A stretch of DNA of 44,616 nt from Spirochaetaceae bacterium (lineage in GTDB: Bacteria > Spirochaetota > Spirochaetia > DSM-2461). The stretch spans positions 1-44,616 of the forward strand of contig JARGFR010000007.1 in assembly GCA_029210985.1 (NCBI GenBank). The letters run 5' to 3'. This document shows positions 43,727 to 44,616 of this stretch, piece after piece. A program made the translations under genes and the position numbers. The notes beneath the pieces are model-generated. The model ran no database searches, was not told the DNA's origin, and was given only the letters and a program-made list of their open reading frames with translations. Position 1 is the stretch's first letter; the number at the start of each line of letters is the position of its first letter.

Positions 43727-43933
43727 ATGAGTAACTGGCAAATCGATATCATTGAAAGCTGGTGCAAGGGCTGCGGTATTTGCGTCAACTTCTGCCCGAC
43801 GAAAGTTCTTGAGTTGAACCCGATGGGAATAGCAGCGGCTCAAAGGCCCGAGGACTGCACGGGATGCGAACTTTGTGCACGGCTGTGTCCCGATCTGGCC
43901 ATAACGGTAATGAAGTTGGAGCACACGGCATGA
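43727..43933 (+). CDS. korD: 2-oxoacid:ferredoxin oxidoreductase delta subunit (4Fe-4S ferredoxin)
   Basis: The 68-residue protein carries two CxxCxxCxxxCP clusters: CKGCGICVNFCP and CTGCELCARLCP, for two [4Fe-4S] clusters. It is followed, with a four-base overlap, by the alpha subunit of a 2-oxoacid oxidoreductase, which identifies it as the delta (KorD/OorD) electron-transfer subunit. It starts at ATG 43727 with AAGGAG upstream; a longer frame from 43667 overlaps the promoter and is not used. Confidence 0.92.
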   Translation: MSNWQIDIIESWCKGCGICVNFCPTKVLELNPMGIAAAQRPEDCTGCELCARLCPDLAITVMKLEHTA

Positions 43934-44616
43934 GCGATATCCGATTTGTCCAGGGAAACGAAGCCTGTACTCTCGGGGCCCTCTACGCCGGAATGGATTT
44001 CTTCGCCGGCTACCCCATCACCCCCTCTTCAGAGATTGGAGAAATGCTCTCAGGAGAACTCCCGCCCAGGGGGCATACCTTTATTCAAATGGAAGATGAA
44101 ATCGCATCGCTATGTGCGGTTATCGGCGGTTCTCTGACAGGGAAAAAGGCGATGACCGCCACAAGCGGTCCGGGTTTTTCGCTCATGCAGGAAGCCTTGG
44201 GTTATGCCGTGATGGCCGAAATACCTTTGGTTATCGTCGATGTGATGCGCGGCGGGCCGTCCACCGGGCTCCCCACCCAGGTATCCCAAGGGGATGTCAA
44301 CCAGGCCCGATGGGGAATCCACGGCGATCATGCCATCATCGCCCTCACCGCCGGAAGCCATCAGGCCCTGTTCGAGAACACCGTCCGTGCATTCAATCTG
44401 GCCGAAACATTCCGGACACCCGTCATCCTGCTGTATGACGAATTAATCGCCCATATGCGGGAGAGACTGGAAGTACCTCAGGATGGTGAAATTGCCCTGG
44501 TGGAACGCCTCAAAACCTCCGTTCCCAGAGATGTGGATTATCGCCCTTATCTGGCCAGGGAGGATGGAAGACTGCCCATGTCGGATTTCGGCGGCGACCA
44601 TCGATACAACGTCACC
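43930..44616 (+). CDS. korA: 2-oxoacid:ferredoxin oxidoreductase alpha subunit, partial (cut by window end)
   Basis: The gene starts at ATG 43930 overlapping the ferredoxin stop (ATGA) and is open to the right edge for 229 codons. Recognisable are VQGNEACTLGALYAGMDFFAGYPITPSSEI and the later QMEDEIASLCAVIGGSLTGKKAMTATSGPGFSL region, and VDVMRGGPSTGLPTQVSQGD (outlined). These are pyrimidine-binding and thiamine-diphosphate-related parts of KorA. The complex oxidises 2-oxoglutarate or a similar 2-oxoacid to the acyl-CoA, with electrons to ferredoxin. The beta and gamma subunits should lie beyond the window. Confidence 0.93.
   Translation, partial: MSDIRFVQGNEACTLGALYAGMDFFAGYPITPSSEIGEMLSGELPPRGHTFIQMEDEIASLCAVIGGSLTGKKAMTATSGPGFSLMQEALGYAVMAEIPLVIVDVMRGGPSTGLPTQVSQGDVNQARWGIHGDHAIIALTAGSHQALFENTVRAFNLAETFRTPVILLYDELIAHMRERLEVPQDGEIALVERLKTSVPRDVDYRPYLAREDGRLPMSDFGGDHRYNVT

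Overview
The window is a gene-dense, moderately GC-rich bacterial chromosome segment with no rRNA, tRNA, CRISPR array, insertion sequence or prophage that I can see. The gene set points to a free-living, anaerobic or facultative member of the Spirochaetota. It has an archaeal-type class I lysyl-tRNA synthetase (lysK), a complete moxR-bat (aerotolerance-type) operon with TPR-containing BatC and BatE parts, hybrid cluster protein with a Crp/Fnr-type regulator, a Psp envelope-stress locus and a ferredoxin-dependent 2-oxoacid oxidoreductase. The species cannot be named from this evidence.

Left part (1-8,350): the start of a probable Hsp33 gene, an MFS transporter and a HAD phosphatase lie on the minus strand. 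On the plus strand are a condensation-fold acyltransferase and a zinc-ribbon membrane protein. Then come four tightly packed minus-strand genes, mostly without recognisable function (coiled-coil protein, OmpA-type lipoprotein or periplasmic protein, membrane protein, small protein), and a DksA/TraR zinc-finger protein divergent from infA.

Centre-left (8,550-22,053): one uninterrupted minus-strand run of twelve annotated genes plus one possible small ORF. In transcription order these are an RND efflux pair (adaptor, pump), a possible 57-residue ORF, argJ, moxR, a DUF58 gene, a short BatD-like gene, batA, batB, batC, a batD-batE fusion and an Smr-domain gene. Most junctions overlap or are separated by a few bases.

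Centre (22,100-31,430): rmuC, a variant clpP, era, a STAS-plus-kinase fusion facing a CBS-plus-SpoIIE phosphatase (a partner-switching pair), lysK, csaA, a nitrilase-family amidase with a small coupled partner, and rlpA.

Right part (31,400-44,616): a crtZ-type carotenoid hydroxylase overlapping a SlyD-type FKBP. Next is the pspF / pspA-pspB-pspC locus with a textbook sigma-54 promoter and two identical upstream 14-mers that are good candidates for PspF binding sites. An exporter pair (ABC plus membrane fusion protein) and a secreted protein of unknown function follow. The hcp gene has a perfect palindromic operator, and its probable regulator lies just downstream. A membrane-anchored LuxR-type regulator, a PAS-GAF-GGDEF diguanylate cyclase and the start of a kor operon (korD, korA cut by the window edge) end the segment.

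Taken together, much of the window deals with envelope integrity and stress: Psp, Bat, RND, RlpA, OmpA, Hcp and the partner-switching pair. The observations most worth following are the PspF site architecture, the STAS-kinase fusion with its convergent phosphatase, the Hcp operator-regulator pair, the BatD-BatE fusion, and the possible small gene with GGACGTCC palindromes between the efflux pump and argJ.
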